A stretch of DNA of 37,089 nt, taken from assembly GCA_027064305.1 (NCBI GenBank), contig JAMOPY010000017.1, positions 1 through 37,089 on the forward strand. Direction: 5' to 3'. Positions 15,117 to 23,564 of the stretch are shown piece by piece (the stretch's first letter is position 1; the number at the start of each line of letters is the position of its first letter). The notes under the pieces were generated by a model. It was not told the DNA's origin and did no database searches. It was given only the letters and a program-made list of their open reading frames with translations. This stretch comes from Methanobacteriota archaeon. GTDB lineage: Archaea; JAADCQ01; Methanopyri; Methanopyrales; Methanopyraceae. The position numbers and the translations under genes were made by a program.

Positions 15117-15775
15117 CGGACGCGACCCTTCACGTCCTCCAGCCGCTCCAGCACCGTGTCGGTGGCCTCCTCACCGCGCTCCTCCCGGTACCCGCGGAGG
15201 AACGCCTCCCACGCCTCCTCCCTCACGTCCGGGTGCGTGCTCTCCAGGCAGCGCTCGAACACGCGCAGGTCGATCGCGTGGTCCTCGGGGTCGGTGGTGT
15301 CCTCACTGAGGCCCAGGTCGATGACGTGCGGTCGCCCGTCGACGATCAGGACGTTGGACGTGGTGAGGTCGTAGTGCACGAACCCACGCTCGTGCATGCG
15401 GCCGACCAGTCGGCCCAGCTCCTCGAACAGGCGCGGGCGGAAGTTCCGTTCGGTCAGTTCGCGGAGGGTCTCGCCGGGCAGGTGTTCCATCACGATCAGG
15501 CAGCGCTCCAGGTCGACCTCGTACAGGGCGGGGGTGGGGACGCCCCATTCGGGTAGGCGCGTTAGGGCGCGGGCCTCGCGGCGCGTGCGCGCGCGTCGGA
15601 GCCGCTCGTCCAGCCGCGGGTGGCGGTAGGATTTGGGGAGGCGGATCTTGTAGACGGCGGGGAGGCCCAGCCAGTCGTGCTTAATCAGCAGGGACTCGGC
15701 GCCCAGCGCGAGGATCTCGCCCCGGTCCAGCAGGGGGCGTAGCTCGCTCGGGATGAGGTCCCGTGGGGGTTTCAA
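15107..15775 (-). CDS. bud32: Bud32 (KEOPS complex Kae1-associated atypical kinase/ATPase)
   Basis: This 222-residue protein is the small RIO-like kinase of the KEOPS complex, which works with Kae1 in t6A tRNA modification. Seen motifs: GAESLLIKHDWLGLPAVYKIR with the ATP-contacting Lys, the family-specific KSYRHPRLDERL, CLIVMEHLPGETL as hinge, FVHYDLTTSNVLI as catalytic loop (His-Tyr-Asp, where HGD is usual) and HVIDLGLS as the metal-binding loop. The start is TTG with GGGAGG 5 nt upstream. It is the last gene of the long operon beginning with S6e. Confidence 0.95.
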   Translation of the reverse strand: MKPPRDLIPSELRPLLDRGEILALGAESLLIKHDWLGLPAVYKIRLPKSYRHPRLDERLRRARTRREARALTRLPEWGVPTPALYEVDLERCLIVMEHLPGETLRELTERNFRPRLFEELGRLVGRMHERGFVHYDLTTSNVLIVDGRPHVIDLGLSEDTTDPEDHAIDLRVFERCLESTHPDVREEAWEAFLRGYREERGEEATDTVLERLEDVKGRVRYV

Positions 15776-15799
15776 CGGGCCCTCCCTGGGTGGCGTCGT

Positions 15800-15994
15800 T
15801 CACTTCTTTTTCTTGGACTCCGGCTGCTTCTTAAACTCGGTGTAGCCGCACTTGCCGCACGCGTACCGGTTGCCGTGGTCCGCCATGAAGACGCCGGGTC
15901 CGCACCGGGGGCAGAAGGGGTTCTTCCGCTCGACCTTCCCGTCCTTGACCTCGTACAGCCGGGCTCGGCGCGGGATGCCCACGCTCCGGTCCAC
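15800..15994 (-). CDS. rps27ae: 30S ribosomal protein S27Ae (eS31)
   Basis: This 64-residue zinc-ribbon protein has [27 protein letters not shown], in which two CxxC pairs bind zinc; the intervening GPGVFMADH segment is invariant in archaeal S27Ae. The C-terminus is a lysine-rich tail. The start appears to be GTG at 15994, placed 9 nt after the S24e stop. As in most archaea it follows S24e. Confidence 0.95.
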   Translation of the reverse strand: MDRSVGIPRRARLYEVKDGKVERKNPFCPRCGPGVFMADHGNRYACGKCGYTEFKKQPESKKKK

Positions 15995-16003
15995 CCCCTA
16001 ACC

Positions 16004-16363
16004 CTACTCCTCCTGTTCCTCCTCCTTCTCCTCGGACTCTTCCTCCTCGCCCTCCTCCTCGGACTCCTCCTCCAGCTCCTCCAGGGTCCTTTTATGCCTC
16101 TCGATGAGGTGGTCGGGCTCGATGTCCTCCAGGTCCTCGTAGCTGCGGTAGACCTTCGCGTACCCTCGGGTCTCCCGCTTGCCGAACTCCGACTCCATCC
16201 GGTGGATCAGGACGACCTCCTTGTCCACGTCCAGCATCGCCGCGAGCTTCCTGAGGACCTCGGAGCGCCGCGGGGTGCCGCCGTCCTCGTGGCGGACCAC
16301 GAAGTGGACCTCCTTCCGGAACAGGAGGGGGTTGTCTCGCTCCTCTACAATCTCGATCTCCAC
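16004..16363 (-). CDS. rps24e: 30S ribosomal protein S24e (eS24)
   Basis: This 119-residue protein starts MEIEIVEERDNPLLFRKEV, the archaeal S24e N-terminus, with DKEVVLIHRMESEFGKRETRGYAKVY as the core. Its last 30 residues are almost entirely glutamate and serine, an acidic tail longer than in most archaeal homologues and in line with the high intracellular salt of Methanopyrus. The GTG start lies inside the 3' end of the preceding gene (19 nt overlap). Confidence 0.95.
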   Translation of the reverse strand: MEIEIVEERDNPLLFRKEVHFVVRHEDGGTPRRSEVLRKLAAMLDVDKEVVLIHRMESEFGKRETRGYAKVYRSYEDLEDIEPDHLIERHKRTLEELEEESEEEGEEEESEEKEEEQEE

Positions 16364-16878
16364 GCCTCGGACCCCCGGAACCTTCTGAGCAGGCGGAGCG
16401 CCCGGGATCGCGCTCGCGGGGTCACGGGGACGGCGACCATGCCCTCGCCCGGCAGCCCGTAGCAGACTATCGAGTTTTCGGGAGCGAGGGCCAGCGCCGG
16501 GAGGGCGAGCAGGTCCTCCTCGCCGACGATCCGGAGCAGGGTGGGGTCCCCGTGCAGGGCGTGGTCCAGGGCCCGTTCGAGGGCGTCCCAGGCTTGAGGG
16601 GTGATGGTGCCGGGTGGGTTGCGGGCCTCCAGGGTGATGGGGAACCGGTCGGCGCTGCGGGCGGGCACGGTCCTCATGACCCTGCCGTCCACGACCGCGA
16701 CGTTGGGTCGGGCGCCCGCCCGGAGGAAGGAGCGGGTGGTCACGTCGCCCACGGTGATCAGGAGCTCGGCGCGGGATTTGAGTTTCCGGTACGTTGATTC
16801 GGAGGGAGAGGGGTAGAGGATCCCCCAGGGCCTGCGGAGCTCGGGTCGCAGTTCCCGGGGGAGAACGAGGGGTCTCAC
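16345..16878 (-). CDS. GTP-dependent dephospho-CoA kinase (DUF359 family)
   Basis: This protein of about 177 residues should phosphorylate dephospho-CoA with GTP, the last step of archaeal CoA synthesis (PF04019, assigned biochemically in Thermococcus). It has LLITVGDVTTRSFLRAG, VAVVDGRVMRT, ARNPPGTITPQAW and the near-C-terminal GEEDLLALPALALAP, the motifs of that family. GTG at 16878 is preferred because GAGGAG lies 8 nt upstream; GTG at 16887 overlapping the Spt4 stop is the alternative. It sits between spt4 and S24e, a conserved archaeal location. Confidence 0.92.
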   Translation of the reverse strand: MRPLVLPRELRPELRRPWGILYPSPSESTYRKLKSRAELLITVGDVTTRSFLRAGARPNVAVVDGRVMRTVPARSADRFPITLEARNPPGTITPQAWDALERALDHALHGDPTLLRIVGEEDLLALPALALAPENSIVCYGLPGEGMVAVPVTPRARSRALRLLRRFRGSEAWRSRL

Positions 16879-16883
16879 GGGCG

Positions 16884-17078
16884 TCACTCCTCGAGGCGTA
16901 GGGCGTACTTGCCCGGGATCTTGGCGTCCAGCTTCTTCGCGGTCTTGGAGTCGGTGTCGAGGACGATGGCGAGCCCCTTCCAGTCCTCGGTGAACTCGTC
17001 TCCGTGGCACGCGGGGCAGATCTCGGTGTCCTCGTCGACCAGGTAGCCGCACCGGAGGCAGGCCTTGAGCTTGCTCAT
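16884..17078 (-). CDS. spt4: Transcription elongation factor Spt4 (RpoE'')
   Basis: This 64-residue zinc protein pairs with Spt5 to form the archaeal processivity factor that binds the polymerase clamp. The N-terminal ACLRCGYLVDEDTEICPACHG supplies four cysteines in two CxxC pairs, and the C-terminal LDAKIPGKYALRL is the family hallmark. ATG start. It directly follows rpoE, as in nearly all archaea. Confidence 0.95.
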   Translation of the reverse strand: MSKLKACLRCGYLVDEDTEICPACHGDEFTEDWKGLAIVLDTDSKTAKKLDAKIPGKYALRLEE

Positions 17079-17082
17079 CGTC

Positions 17083-17634
17083 CTACTCCCACCACTCGGG
17101 CTTGCCGAGCCCGGGCTTCTTCACGGTCAGCGCGATCTTGGAGTCGCGCGGGCGCTCCTCGTTCAGGCTGACGCCGATGATCATGACCTTGATGACGTCG
17201 CCCTTCTTGAGCTCGCGCCCCGTCTCCTCGCCCACGAGCGCCTCTCGGGCGCCGTCGTAGTACATGTACTCGTCCAGGATCTGGGACACGTGGAGGAGCC
17301 CGTCCAGGGGCCCGAGCCGGACGAAGGCCCCGTACTCTTTCACCCGGGTGACCTCGCCGACGGTCACCTCGCGCTCCTCGGGGCGGAAGACGAGGGCGCG
17401 GAAGCGGACGCGGTGGTAGGCGGCGCCGTCGCCGGGGAACACGCCCTCGTCCTCGATGTCCAGGACCTCGTCCACGAGCACGACGAACCCGATGGGCTCG
17501 CCGGAGTCGTCCTCCTTGAACAGCCGGCCCTCCACGTCGTTCTCCAGGGCCTTGAGCACGGCCTCCTCCACGTCGGAGGTGAAGTGGGAGGGCGGGATGC
17601 GGACCGTGGTCTCGAGCTCGACGTACTCGTACAA
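17083..17634 (-). CDS. rpoE: DNA-directed RNA polymerase subunit E' (Rpo7)
   Basis: This protein of about 183 residues is the Rpb7-like stalk subunit of archaeal RNA polymerase, which binds RpoF and emerging RNA. The N-terminal RNP-like half includes TTVRIPPSHF and EGRLFKEDDSGEPIGFVVLVDEV. The C-terminal S1 domain has GEVTRVKEYGAFVRLGPLDGLLHVSQI. The TTG at 17634 was chosen by alignment to the usual MYxxVExE start and because GGTGA lies 7 nt upstream. It follows ppa by 7 nt. Confidence 0.95.
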   Translation of the reverse strand: MYEYVELETTVRIPPSHFTSDVEEAVLKALENDVEGRLFKEDDSGEPIGFVVLVDEVLDIEDEGVFPGDGAAYHRVRFRALVFRPEEREVTVGEVTRVKEYGAFVRLGPLDGLLHVSQILDEYMYYDGAREALVGEETGRELKKGDVIKVMIIGVSLNEERPRDSKIALTVKKPGLGKPEWWE

Positions 17635-17641
17635 GGGCGGT

Positions 17642-18172
17642 TCACCCGTGCTCCTCCTCGTACAGCTCCATCGCGTGGACGATGGCCTCCTTCGCCGCGT
17701 CGGCACCCTCCCAGCCCTGGACCTCGGTCTCCTTGCCCTCCAGGGTCTTGTACTCTGAGAACATGTGGGCGATCTCGTCCAGCAGGTGCTTGGGCACGTC
17801 GTCGAGGTCCTTCACGTCCCGGAAGCGCGGGTCCTCGGTCGGAACGGCTAGGACCTTGTCATCCTGCTCGCCCTTGTCGAGCATCCGCATGAGGCCGATG
17901 GGCCGGGCCTCGATCACGCAGCCGGGGAAGGTGGGGTCCTGCATGATCACGAGGATGTCGAGCGGGTCGCCGTCGTCGTACAGGGTCCTCGGGATGAAGC
18001 CGTAGTCGAGCGGGTAGTGGAACGGGGAGTACAGGACGCGGTCGAGCTTGAAGTAGCCCTCCTCCTCAACGTACTCGTACTTGTTCCGGGACCCGCGCGG
18101 GATCTCGATCACCGCGTACACGACGTCCGGCGGGTTGGGACCCGGTTCCAGGTCCTTCCACAGGTTGATCAA
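17642..18172 (-). CDS. ppa: Inorganic pyrophosphatase, soluble family I
   Basis: This 176-residue enzyme hydrolyses pyrophosphate. It shows [32 protein letters not shown] substrate residues near 23-48, [23 protein letters not shown] with the family signature DGDPLDILV supplying metal-binding Asp residues, and [12 protein letters not shown]. Length is typical. The TTG start follows directly after the TGA of the RraA-like gene, with GGAGGG 5 nt upstream. Confidence 0.96.
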   Translation of the reverse strand: MINLWKDLEPGPNPPDVVYAVIEIPRGSRNKYEYVEEEGYFKLDRVLYSPFHYPLDYGFIPRTLYDDGDPLDILVIMQDPTFPGCVIEARPIGLMRMLDKGEQDDKVLAVPTEDPRFRDVKDLDDVPKHLLDEIAHMFSEYKTLEGKETEVQGWEGADAAKEAIVHAMELYEEEHG

Positions 18173-18766
18173 TCATCCCTCCCCCAGGCGCTTTGACAGG
18201 ATCTCGCGCCAGGAGCGTCCCAGGGCGAGGTCGGTGCGGATTCGGTCCTCCAGCTCGAGCACCTCGCGGGCGGCCTCCAGAACGTCGTCCCAGGCCTCCT
18301 CCGGGACCACCACGGCCCCGCTCTCGTCCGCAATTATAACGTCACCGGGTTTGACCTCGACCCCGCCGATGTACACCGGAACGTTGATTTCCCCGGAGCG
18401 GCGGGGCGTGCCGGCCCGGGGGACGACGCCGCGACCGAAGACGGTGTAGCCCAGCTCGCGGATGTCGTCCAGGTCCCGCACCATCCCGTCCACGATCGTG
18501 CCGGCGAGGCCCTTGCGCTTGGCGGAGAGGGAGGAGAGGCCGCCCCAGTAGGCCCGGCGCCGGTCCCGGGTGGAGACGACGAGCACGTCGCCCTCCTCGG
18601 CCTCGTCGATGGCCTCGACGACGATCCCCCAGTCCGTGCCCTCCACGCGGACGGTGACCGCGCGACCGCAGATGGGGACGGGTCCGGCCAGGTGGCGGAT
18701 GCCCGGGAGCGCGTAGCGTTTGCCCAGCGCGTCGCTCACGGCCGGGGAGGGGGGCACCCGGGTCAA
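18173..18766 (-). CDS. RraA-like family protein
   Basis: This 197-residue protein has the RraA/HMG-aldolase fold pattern: PAVSDALGKRYALPGIRHLAG at the N-terminus, DEAEEGDVLVVSTRDRRRAYWGGLSSLSAKRKGLAGTIVDGMVRDL-type core (residues 54-99), then VKPGDVIIADESGAVVVPEE. The GDxxVxD-x-GxVxVP motif near the end is diagnostic of the family. In bacteria members inhibit RNase E or act as metal-dependent aldolases; in archaea the role is unsettled. Its place beside ppa in an information-processing operon does not decide between them. Start is TTG at 18766; GTG at 18757 is possible. Confidence 0.85.
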   Translation of the reverse strand: MTRVPPSPAVSDALGKRYALPGIRHLAGPVPICGRAVTVRVEGTDWGIVVEAIDEAEEGDVLVVSTRDRRRAYWGGLSSLSAKRKGLAGTIVDGMVRDLDDIRELGYTVFGRGVVPRAGTPRRSGEINVPVYIGGVEVKPGDVIIADESGAVVVPEEAWDDVLEAAREVLELEDRIRTDLALGRSWREILSKRLGEG

Positions 18767-18770
18767 CCGG

Positions 18771-19178
18771 TCAGCCCCGCTCCACCACCAGGTGGGTGCG
18801 TTGCCGCAGGGTGATCACGGGCACCCCGAGCCTCAGCACCCGCTTCTTCAGCTCCTTGTCCCGGGTGGCCACGTACACGCGCTCGTCGCCCCGGAGTCGG
18901 CGGGCCAGGTTGAGGATGGCCTCGTCCCCGTCGCGCCCCTCCACCTCGACGATCCTCGCGTCCAGGCGGGGGTGTTCCAGGAGCTGCAGGGCCACGTTGG
19001 CGGCGATCCGATCCCGCCCGGTGGCTCGTCGGCGGATCCGCTTCACCTCCTCGACGACCTGCCGGGGTACCAGGAGGACGTAGGAGCCGAGGAGCCGGTC
19101 GAGCTCCGAGAGGAGGTTCACGCCCTCTTGATGCGGGATCATGAGGAAGTTGGCGTCGGCGATGACCCGGGGTCGCAC
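18771..19178 (-). CDS. PIN-domain protein, Fcf1/Utp24-like (predicted rRNA-processing nuclease)
   Basis: This 135-residue protein is a single PIN domain of the COG1412 type. Acidic residues appear at the expected places: Asp8 in VIADANFLMIP, Glu in QVVEEVKRI, Asp in GDEAIL, and Asp in YVATRDKELKKRV. In eukaryotes Fcf1/Utp24 cleaves pre-18S rRNA, and in archaea the gene is often next to aIF2gamma, as it is here (6 nt spacing). GTG start with GGTGAGGGGG upstream. Confidence 0.88.
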   Translation of the reverse strand: MRPRVIADANFLMIPHQEGVNLLSELDRLLGSYVLLVPRQVVEEVKRIRRRATGRDRIAANVALQLLEHPRLDARIVEVEGRDGDEAILNLARRLRGDERVYVATRDKELKKRVLRLGVPVITLRQRTHLVVERG

Positions 19179-19184
19179 GCCCCC

Positions 19185-20453
19185 TCACCCTTTGATCACG
19201 CCGTGCCCGATGAGCCGCCAGCGCTGGATCCTCCGGCTGATCGCGACCCGGTCCCCCTCCTCCGCGCAGACCGGTTGCTTGAGTTTGATCTCCACCTCGT
19301 CGTCCCGGGCGCTCGTGACCACGCCCACCGTCGTGGCGGTGCCCACGGTGAGCATCAGGACCTCGTTGGTGCGGATGGGCTCGACCTTGCGCTGCTCCTC
19401 GGTGCCCACCACGCGCTCCAGGAGCTCTACGTCCAGGAGCAGCTCGTCGCGGACCGGGGGCAGCGTGTCCGGCTCCCCGGCGACCTGGCCCGACAGCCGG
19501 TCGGCCTTGGTCATCGCGGGGTCCAGCTTGGTCCCGATGCCCACCAGGCCGCCCGGCCGGGCCCGCTCCACCGGGGTCACGTTGGCGTGCAGGCTGACGA
19601 CCTCGGTGTGGATGGGCTCCCACTCCTCGCGCCCGTACCGCTCCACCCGCCGGCCGGGGCGGATCTCGATCTCGTCCCCGATCTCCACCTCACCCTGCAC
19701 GATGGCGCCGCCGATGACGCCGCCCTTCAGGTCCTCCGGGCGCGTGCCGGGCTTGTTCACGTCGAAGGAGCGGGCGATGTACATGCGGAAGGGTGACTTG
19801 GTGTCGTGCTCGGGCGGCTCGAAGTGCTCGTACATGGCCTCGACGAGGACGTCCAGGTTGGCCCCGTGCTGGGCGGAGATGGGGATGATCGGGGTCTCGT
19901 CGGGGTCCAGGTGCGTCTCCTCCTCCAGGAACTCCACGATCTGCTCGTAGTGCTCCCGGGCCTCCTCGGGCGTCACGAGGTCGATCTTGTTCTGGACGAC
20001 GATAACGTCCCGCGTGCCGATGATCTCGAGGGCCATCAGGTGCTCGCGGGTCTGCGGCTGGGGGCAGGGCTCGTTCGCCGCGATGACCAGGATGGCCGCG
20101 TCCATGATCGCGGCGCCGGAGAGCATCGTCGCCATCAGCGTCTCGTGGCCCGGGGAGTCGACGAAGGAGACTCGCCGAAGCCACTCCGTCTCGGCGCCGC
20201 ACTCGGGGCACTTCTCCTCCACGGAGTACGTCCCGCACTCCGGGCACCGGGTGAGCACGGTGTCCGCGTAGCCCAGCCGGATGGAGATGCCCCGCCGCGT
20301 CTCCTCGCTGTGCGTGTCCGTCCAGACGCCGGACAGGGCCTTGGTGAGCGTCGTCTTACCGTGGTCCACGTGACCCACCATGCCGATGTTCATCTCCGCC
20401 TGCTGGAACCGCTCGTCCTCCACGTGACGGAGGTCGATGGGCACGGTGACCAC
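19185..20453 (-). CDS. eif2g: Translation initiation factor aIF2 subunit gamma
   Basis: This 422-residue GTPase is the core subunit of aIF2, which brings initiator Met-tRNA to the small subunit. Motifs seen: [17 protein letters not shown] (G1), [10 protein letters not shown] (switch 1), a zinc knuckle CPECG...CPECG near residues 70-88, [10 protein letters not shown] (G3), VQNKIDLV (G4) and PISAQHG (G5), then two beta-barrel domains. GTG start with GGAGGAG about 9 nt upstream. S6e precedes it and the Fcf1-like gene follows, a conserved archaeal order. Confidence 0.97.
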   Translation of the reverse strand: MVTVPIDLRHVEDERFQQAEMNIGMVGHVDHGKTTLTKALSGVWTDTHSEETRRGISIRLGYADTVLTRCPECGTYSVEEKCPECGAETEWLRRVSFVDSPGHETLMATMLSGAAIMDAAILVIAANEPCPQPQTREHLMALEIIGTRDVIVVQNKIDLVTPEEAREHYEQIVEFLEEETHLDPDETPIIPISAQHGANLDVLVEAMYEHFEPPEHDTKSPFRMYIARSFDVNKPGTRPEDLKGGVIGGAIVQGEVEIGDEIEIRPGRRVERYGREEWEPIHTEVVSLHANVTPVERARPGGLVGIGTKLDPAMTKADRLSGQVAGEPDTLPPVRDELLLDVELLERVVGTEEQRKVEPIRTNEVLMLTVGTATTVGVVTSARDDEVEIKLKQPVCAEEGDRVAISRRIQRWRLIGHGVIKG

Positions 20454-20459
20454 CCGCGG

Positions 20460-20855
20460 TTACTCCTCCTCACCACCCTCGCCCAGCAGCTCCTCGACGG
20501 GCTTCTCCCCGTACTCGACGATGACCGTGTTCACCTGCACGATGTCCTCGCTGATGGTGTTACCGCGCACGGTCTTGCGCCGCCGCTCGCCCTTGCGGCG
20601 CGGCCGGAACCCCGGGGGCCCGTCGAGCAGCACCCGGTGCCGACCCGCCCCGTGGATGTCCGGGCGCATCGGAAACCCATCCTTATCCGTGCCGCCGGTG
20701 ATCCTGAGCTTGTACCCGGGCAGCCCCACGATCTCGCCGTTGATAACGTCCCCGATCCGCTTCCCGATCAACCGCTCCGCGTCCTCACCCTCCAGCGTGA
20801 CCTGGTAGGAACGACCCTTCTCCGGGTCGGCGACGACCACCTTGAACTCGGGCAT
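20460..20855 (-). CDS. rps6e: 30S ribosomal protein S6e (eS6)
   Basis: This 131-residue protein has [60 protein letters not shown] core (residues 31-70) and a basic [19 protein letters not shown] region, followed by an acidic tail. ATG start. It heads the eleven-gene operon that runs to bud32 and has a TATA-like box 38 nt upstream. Confidence 0.97.
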   Translation of the reverse strand: MPEFKVVVADPEKGRSYQVTLEGEDAERLIGKRIGDVINGEIVGLPGYKLRITGGTDKDGFPMRPDIHGAGRHRVLLDGPPGFRPRRKGERRRKTVRGNTISEDIVQVNTVIVEYGEKPVEELLGEGGEEE

Positions 20856-20888
20856 CGGCCCGCACCCCCGACGCGCGACCCCGGCCGC

Positions 20889-20897
20889 ACTTTAAGT
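20889..20897 (-). promoter_or_regulatory. TATA-like box of the S6e-Bud32 operon
   Basis: ACTTAAAGT on the minus strand, centred 38 nt upstream of the S6e ATG, in the divergent gap with S28e. Confidence 0.65.
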
Positions 20898-20920
20898 CTT
20901 GTACCGGAGTCCCGACGAAA

Positions 20921-20929
20921 CTTCATAAC
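20921..20929 (+). promoter_or_regulatory. TATA-like box of the S28e-L24e operon
   Basis: CTTCATAAC on the plus strand is centred about 41 nt upstream of the S28e ATG. It is about 30 nt from the opposing S6e box, giving back-to-back promoters for two ribosomal operons. Confidence 0.55.
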
Positions 20930-20965
20930 CCGGGACCGGTCGGTGCGGCCGGGGGGTTCGACCCG

Positions 20966-21190
20966 ATGGTGGAGTGCGACTACGATCCCACCGAGGACGC
21001 CACGCCGGCGGAGGTCGTGGAGATCCTGGGACGCACGGGCATGACCGGCGAGGTCACCCAGGTGAAGGTGAGGATCCTGGAGGGACCGGACAAGGGCCGG
21101 ATCATCACCCGGAACGTGAAGGGGCCGGTGCGCGAGGGAGACATCCTACTGCTCCGAGAGACCGAGCGCGAGGCCCGGCCCATCGAGTAA
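20966..21190 (+). CDS. rps28e: 30S ribosomal protein S28e (eS28)
   Basis: This 74-residue OB-fold protein has [25 protein letters not shown] and ends with [29 protein letters not shown], the invariant S28e C-terminus. ATG start preceded by a G-run. L24e follows 15 nt later, the standard archaeal order (L7Ae usually precedes, but is absent here). Confidence 0.97.
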   Translation: MVECDYDPTEDATPAEVVEILGRTGMTGEVTQVKVRILEGPDKGRIITRNVKGPVREGDILLLRETEREARPIE

Positions 21191-21205
21191 CGGGGGCCTC
21201 CCACC

Positions 21206-21412
21206 GTGCCGGAGCTGCGGAGGTGCGACTTCTGCGGCCGCGTCATCGAGCCCGGCACCGGCAAGATGTTCGTGAAGAACGACGGCACCATCCTGTGGTT
21301 CTGCTCCAGCAAGTGCGAGCGGAACATGCTGAAGCTGGAGCGGGACCCGAAGAAGGTGCGGTGGACCGAGCGGTACCGGGAGTTCAGGGCCGAGCAGCGG
21401 GGAGAGCTCTAA
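21206..21412 (+). CDS. rpl24e: 50S ribosomal protein L24e (eL24)
   Basis: This 68-residue zinc protein carries CDFCGRVIEPGTGKMFVKNDG and WFCSSKCERNMLKLERDP, with four cysteines in CxxC plus C-x3-C spacing. GTG start. Its last 4 nt overlap the 3' end of the convergent geranylgeranyl reductase-like gene. Confidence 0.97.
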   Translation: MPELRRCDFCGRVIEPGTGKMFVKNDGTILWFCSSKCERNMLKLERDPKKVRWTERYREFRAEQRGEL

Positions 21413-22524
21413 CCCCACCAGTGCCGCTCCAGCACCCCGGCGGACCTTAGGACCTCCTCCAGATCCTCCTCCACGCCCTCCAGGAACTCCAGCACTTCTT
21501 CCATGCTCACGCTCACCGCCACCTCCGCCGCCTCCCGGGCCGCCTCGAACGTCTCGCTCAGCTCCTTCTCCCAGCGCTCCTGATACTCCTTAAGCCGCGC
21601 CGCGGACGGGTCCCCCTCGCTCGCCGCCTCCGCCGCCACCTCCCCCGCGATCCGACCGCAGATCAGGGCCGCGTTCAGACCGCCCCCGGTGAGCGGGTTC
21701 ACCTGCCGGGCCGCGTCCCCCACCACGAGGATCCCATCATCGTACGTCCGCTCCAACGGCCCGCACACCGGCACCCCACCCACGTTCAACTCCACCGGCC
21801 GCGCGTCCTCCACGAGCCTCGAGAGCGGGCCGCGAAGCAGTTCGTCCAGCAGCCTCCTGGGCCTCCGTCCCCGGCAGCCCACGCCCACGTTGGCCCGACC
21901 CGCGCCCTTCGGGAACGTCCAGGCGTACCCGCCGGGGATGCGGTCCGGGTCGAACAGGATGGTGAAGGCGTCCTCGTACCGGACCCTGCCCACCACCTCG
22001 TACTGGGCGCAGGTGCAGAGCTCGTCCGGCTTCAGCGGGGGAACGAGCCCCGCGCTCCGTCCGACCCGCGACTCGATCCCGTCCGCCGCGATCACCACCT
22101 CGGCACGCACGTGCCCCTCAGAGGTTTTGACGCCCGCCACGCGCCCGTCCTCTCGGAGCACCCCTCGGGCCTCCGTCAGCAGCCGGAGCTCGGCCCCCTC
22201 CTCCACCGCGCGCGCCGCGAGCCACCGATCGAACAGCTTCCGCTCCAGGACGTACCCGTGAACGCCCTCGGCCTCGAACGTGCGCAGCCCGTCGGGCGAC
22301 GGCACGGCCAGGATCCCGCGACGAATCTCCTGGGCGATCCAGGGCCCGTCCGTGGGCACCTCGGCCTCACGGAGGGCCCGGGCGCTGATGCCCTCGGCGC
22401 ACTGTTTGGGCACGCCGATCTCGGCGCGGCGTTCGAGGATCAGGACGTCGCAGCCCGCCCGCGCGGCCGCCCACGCGGCCATCGACCCGGCCGGACCCGC
22501 CCCCACCACGACCACGTCGTGCAC
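21409..22524 (-). CDS. Geranylgeranyl reductase-family flavoprotein
   Basis: This 371-residue FAD enzyme belongs to the family that reduces geranylgeranyl chains of archaeal lipids. The N-terminal DVVVVGAGPAGSMAAWAAARAG is the FAD dinucleotide-binding motif; PKQCAEGISARAL, AWTFPKGAGRANVGVG and ILVVGDAARQVNPLTGGGLNAAL are conserved blocks. The C-terminal 80 residues are acidic and helical. GTG start after GGTGA. It lies 74 nt downstream of radA. Because M. kandleri is known for unsaturated geranylgeranyl-type lipids, its real substrate deserves attention; a role on menaquinone-like or other isoprenoids is also possible. Confidence 0.9.
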   Translation of the reverse strand: MHDVVVVGAGPAGSMAAWAAARAGCDVLILERRAEIGVPKQCAEGISARALREAEVPTDGPWIAQEIRRGILAVPSPDGLRTFEAEGVHGYVLERKLFDRWLAARAVEEGAELRLLTEARGVLREDGRVAGVKTSEGHVRAEVVIAADGIESRVGRSAGLVPPLKPDELCTCAQYEVVGRVRYEDAFTILFDPDRIPGGYAWTFPKGAGRANVGVGCRGRRPRRLLDELLRGPLSRLVEDARPVELNVGGVPVCGPLERTYDDGILVVGDAARQVNPLTGGGLNAALICGRIAGEVAAEAASEGDPSAARLKEYQERWEKELSETFEAAREAAEVAVSVSMEEVLEFLEGVEEDLEEVLRSAGVLERHWWG

Positions 22525-22598
22525 GGTCGGTCACCGCCGGGAATCAGGTGGGACCGGGAGCTCGTCATCGGTCCCGTTCTCGGCTATTGGGCCTCTCA

Positions 22599-23564
22599 TC
22601 ACTCGGTCTGGAGGTCTCGGATGCCCTCCTTGGTGATTCGGAAGGGGGCCTCCCTCTGGGGCAGGTAGGGGGAGTCGATCACTCGGGCGATGCGGACCTC
22701 GCCCTTGGCGCGCCGCAGCATGATCCGGTGGGTGGCTTGGTGGGCGACGATCGTGCCGCCCACGGGCTCGTACTTGCGGCCCCTTCCCTTCGTGGCGGCC
22801 TCCACGTCGACGTGGACCTGGTTCGTGAACACGACCGCCACGTCGTGATCGGTCGCGATCTTCCAGAGGTCCTTCACGTGGTTGGCGAGCATGGTCTGAC
22901 GCTCCTTCACGTCCTTTAGCCGGGGGAACTCGGCCCGGAAGTGGGCGGTGAGGGAGTCCACGGCGACCAGGCCCACGTCCTCGCGCTCGCAGAGCTCGTA
23001 GGCCCGTTTGGCCGCCTGGAGCTGCTCCTCCACGGACCCGACCTGCGTGACGTAGATGTTCCGGAGGGCCTCGCCCGGGTCCAGTCCGGCGGCCTGCGCC
23101 ATCTGCTTGATGCGCTGGGGGGAGATCGTGCCCTCGGTGTCGATGAAAACGGCCTTGGCCTCCAGACCGCCCTCGGACTCTGGTAGCTGCACGTTAACGC
23201 AGAGCTGGAAGGCGATCTGGGTCTTGCCGGAGCCGAAGGGGCCGGCGAACTCGGTCAGCTCCCCGCAGCCGACGCCCCCGCCGAGGATCTCGTCGAGTGC
23301 GGAGGATCCGGTCGTGATCCGGTCCCGCTCGCGCTCGACCCGGTCCAGGGTGCGGAACTCCACCTCGTCCGCCTCGGCCACCGCGTCCCGCAGCTCATCC
23401 TGCAGGCTTTCCACCTCCTTCTCGGTCATGCCGGTCACCTCCGCCAGGTACTTCGGGTCCGCGTACACGAAGTCCTCGACGGTGAGGATGTCCTTCTCCT
23501 CAAGTCGCCGGATCACGTCCTCCGGCAGCAGGTCGAGCTCGTCCAGCCGGACCTCCCTACGCAC
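22599..23564 (-). CDS. radA: DNA repair and recombination protein RadA
   Basis: This 321-residue RecA/Rad51-family recombinase forms filaments on single-stranded DNA and catalyses strand exchange. An N-terminal helix-hairpin-helix domain (residues 7-70) is followed by the ATPase core: Walker A GPFGSGKT, VFIDTEGTISPQRI, Walker B LVAVDSLTAHFR and the DNA-binding loops around VVFTNQVHVDVE. Length is typical for euryarchaeal RadA. The start is GTG and overlaps the end of the RPA-like gene by 8 nt, so single-strand binding protein and recombinase are translationally linked. Confidence 0.97.
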   Translation of the reverse strand: MRREVRLDELDLLPEDVIRRLEEKDILTVEDFVYADPKYLAEVTGMTEKEVESLQDELRDAVAEADEVEFRTLDRVERERDRITTGSSALDEILGGGVGCGELTEFAGPFGSGKTQIAFQLCVNVQLPESEGGLEAKAVFIDTEGTISPQRIKQMAQAAGLDPGEALRNIYVTQVGSVEEQLQAAKRAYELCEREDVGLVAVDSLTAHFRAEFPRLKDVKERQTMLANHVKDLWKIATDHDVAVVFTNQVHVDVEAATKGRGRKYEPVGGTIVAHQATHRIMLRRAKGEVRIARVIDSPYLPQREAPFRITKEGIRDLQTE

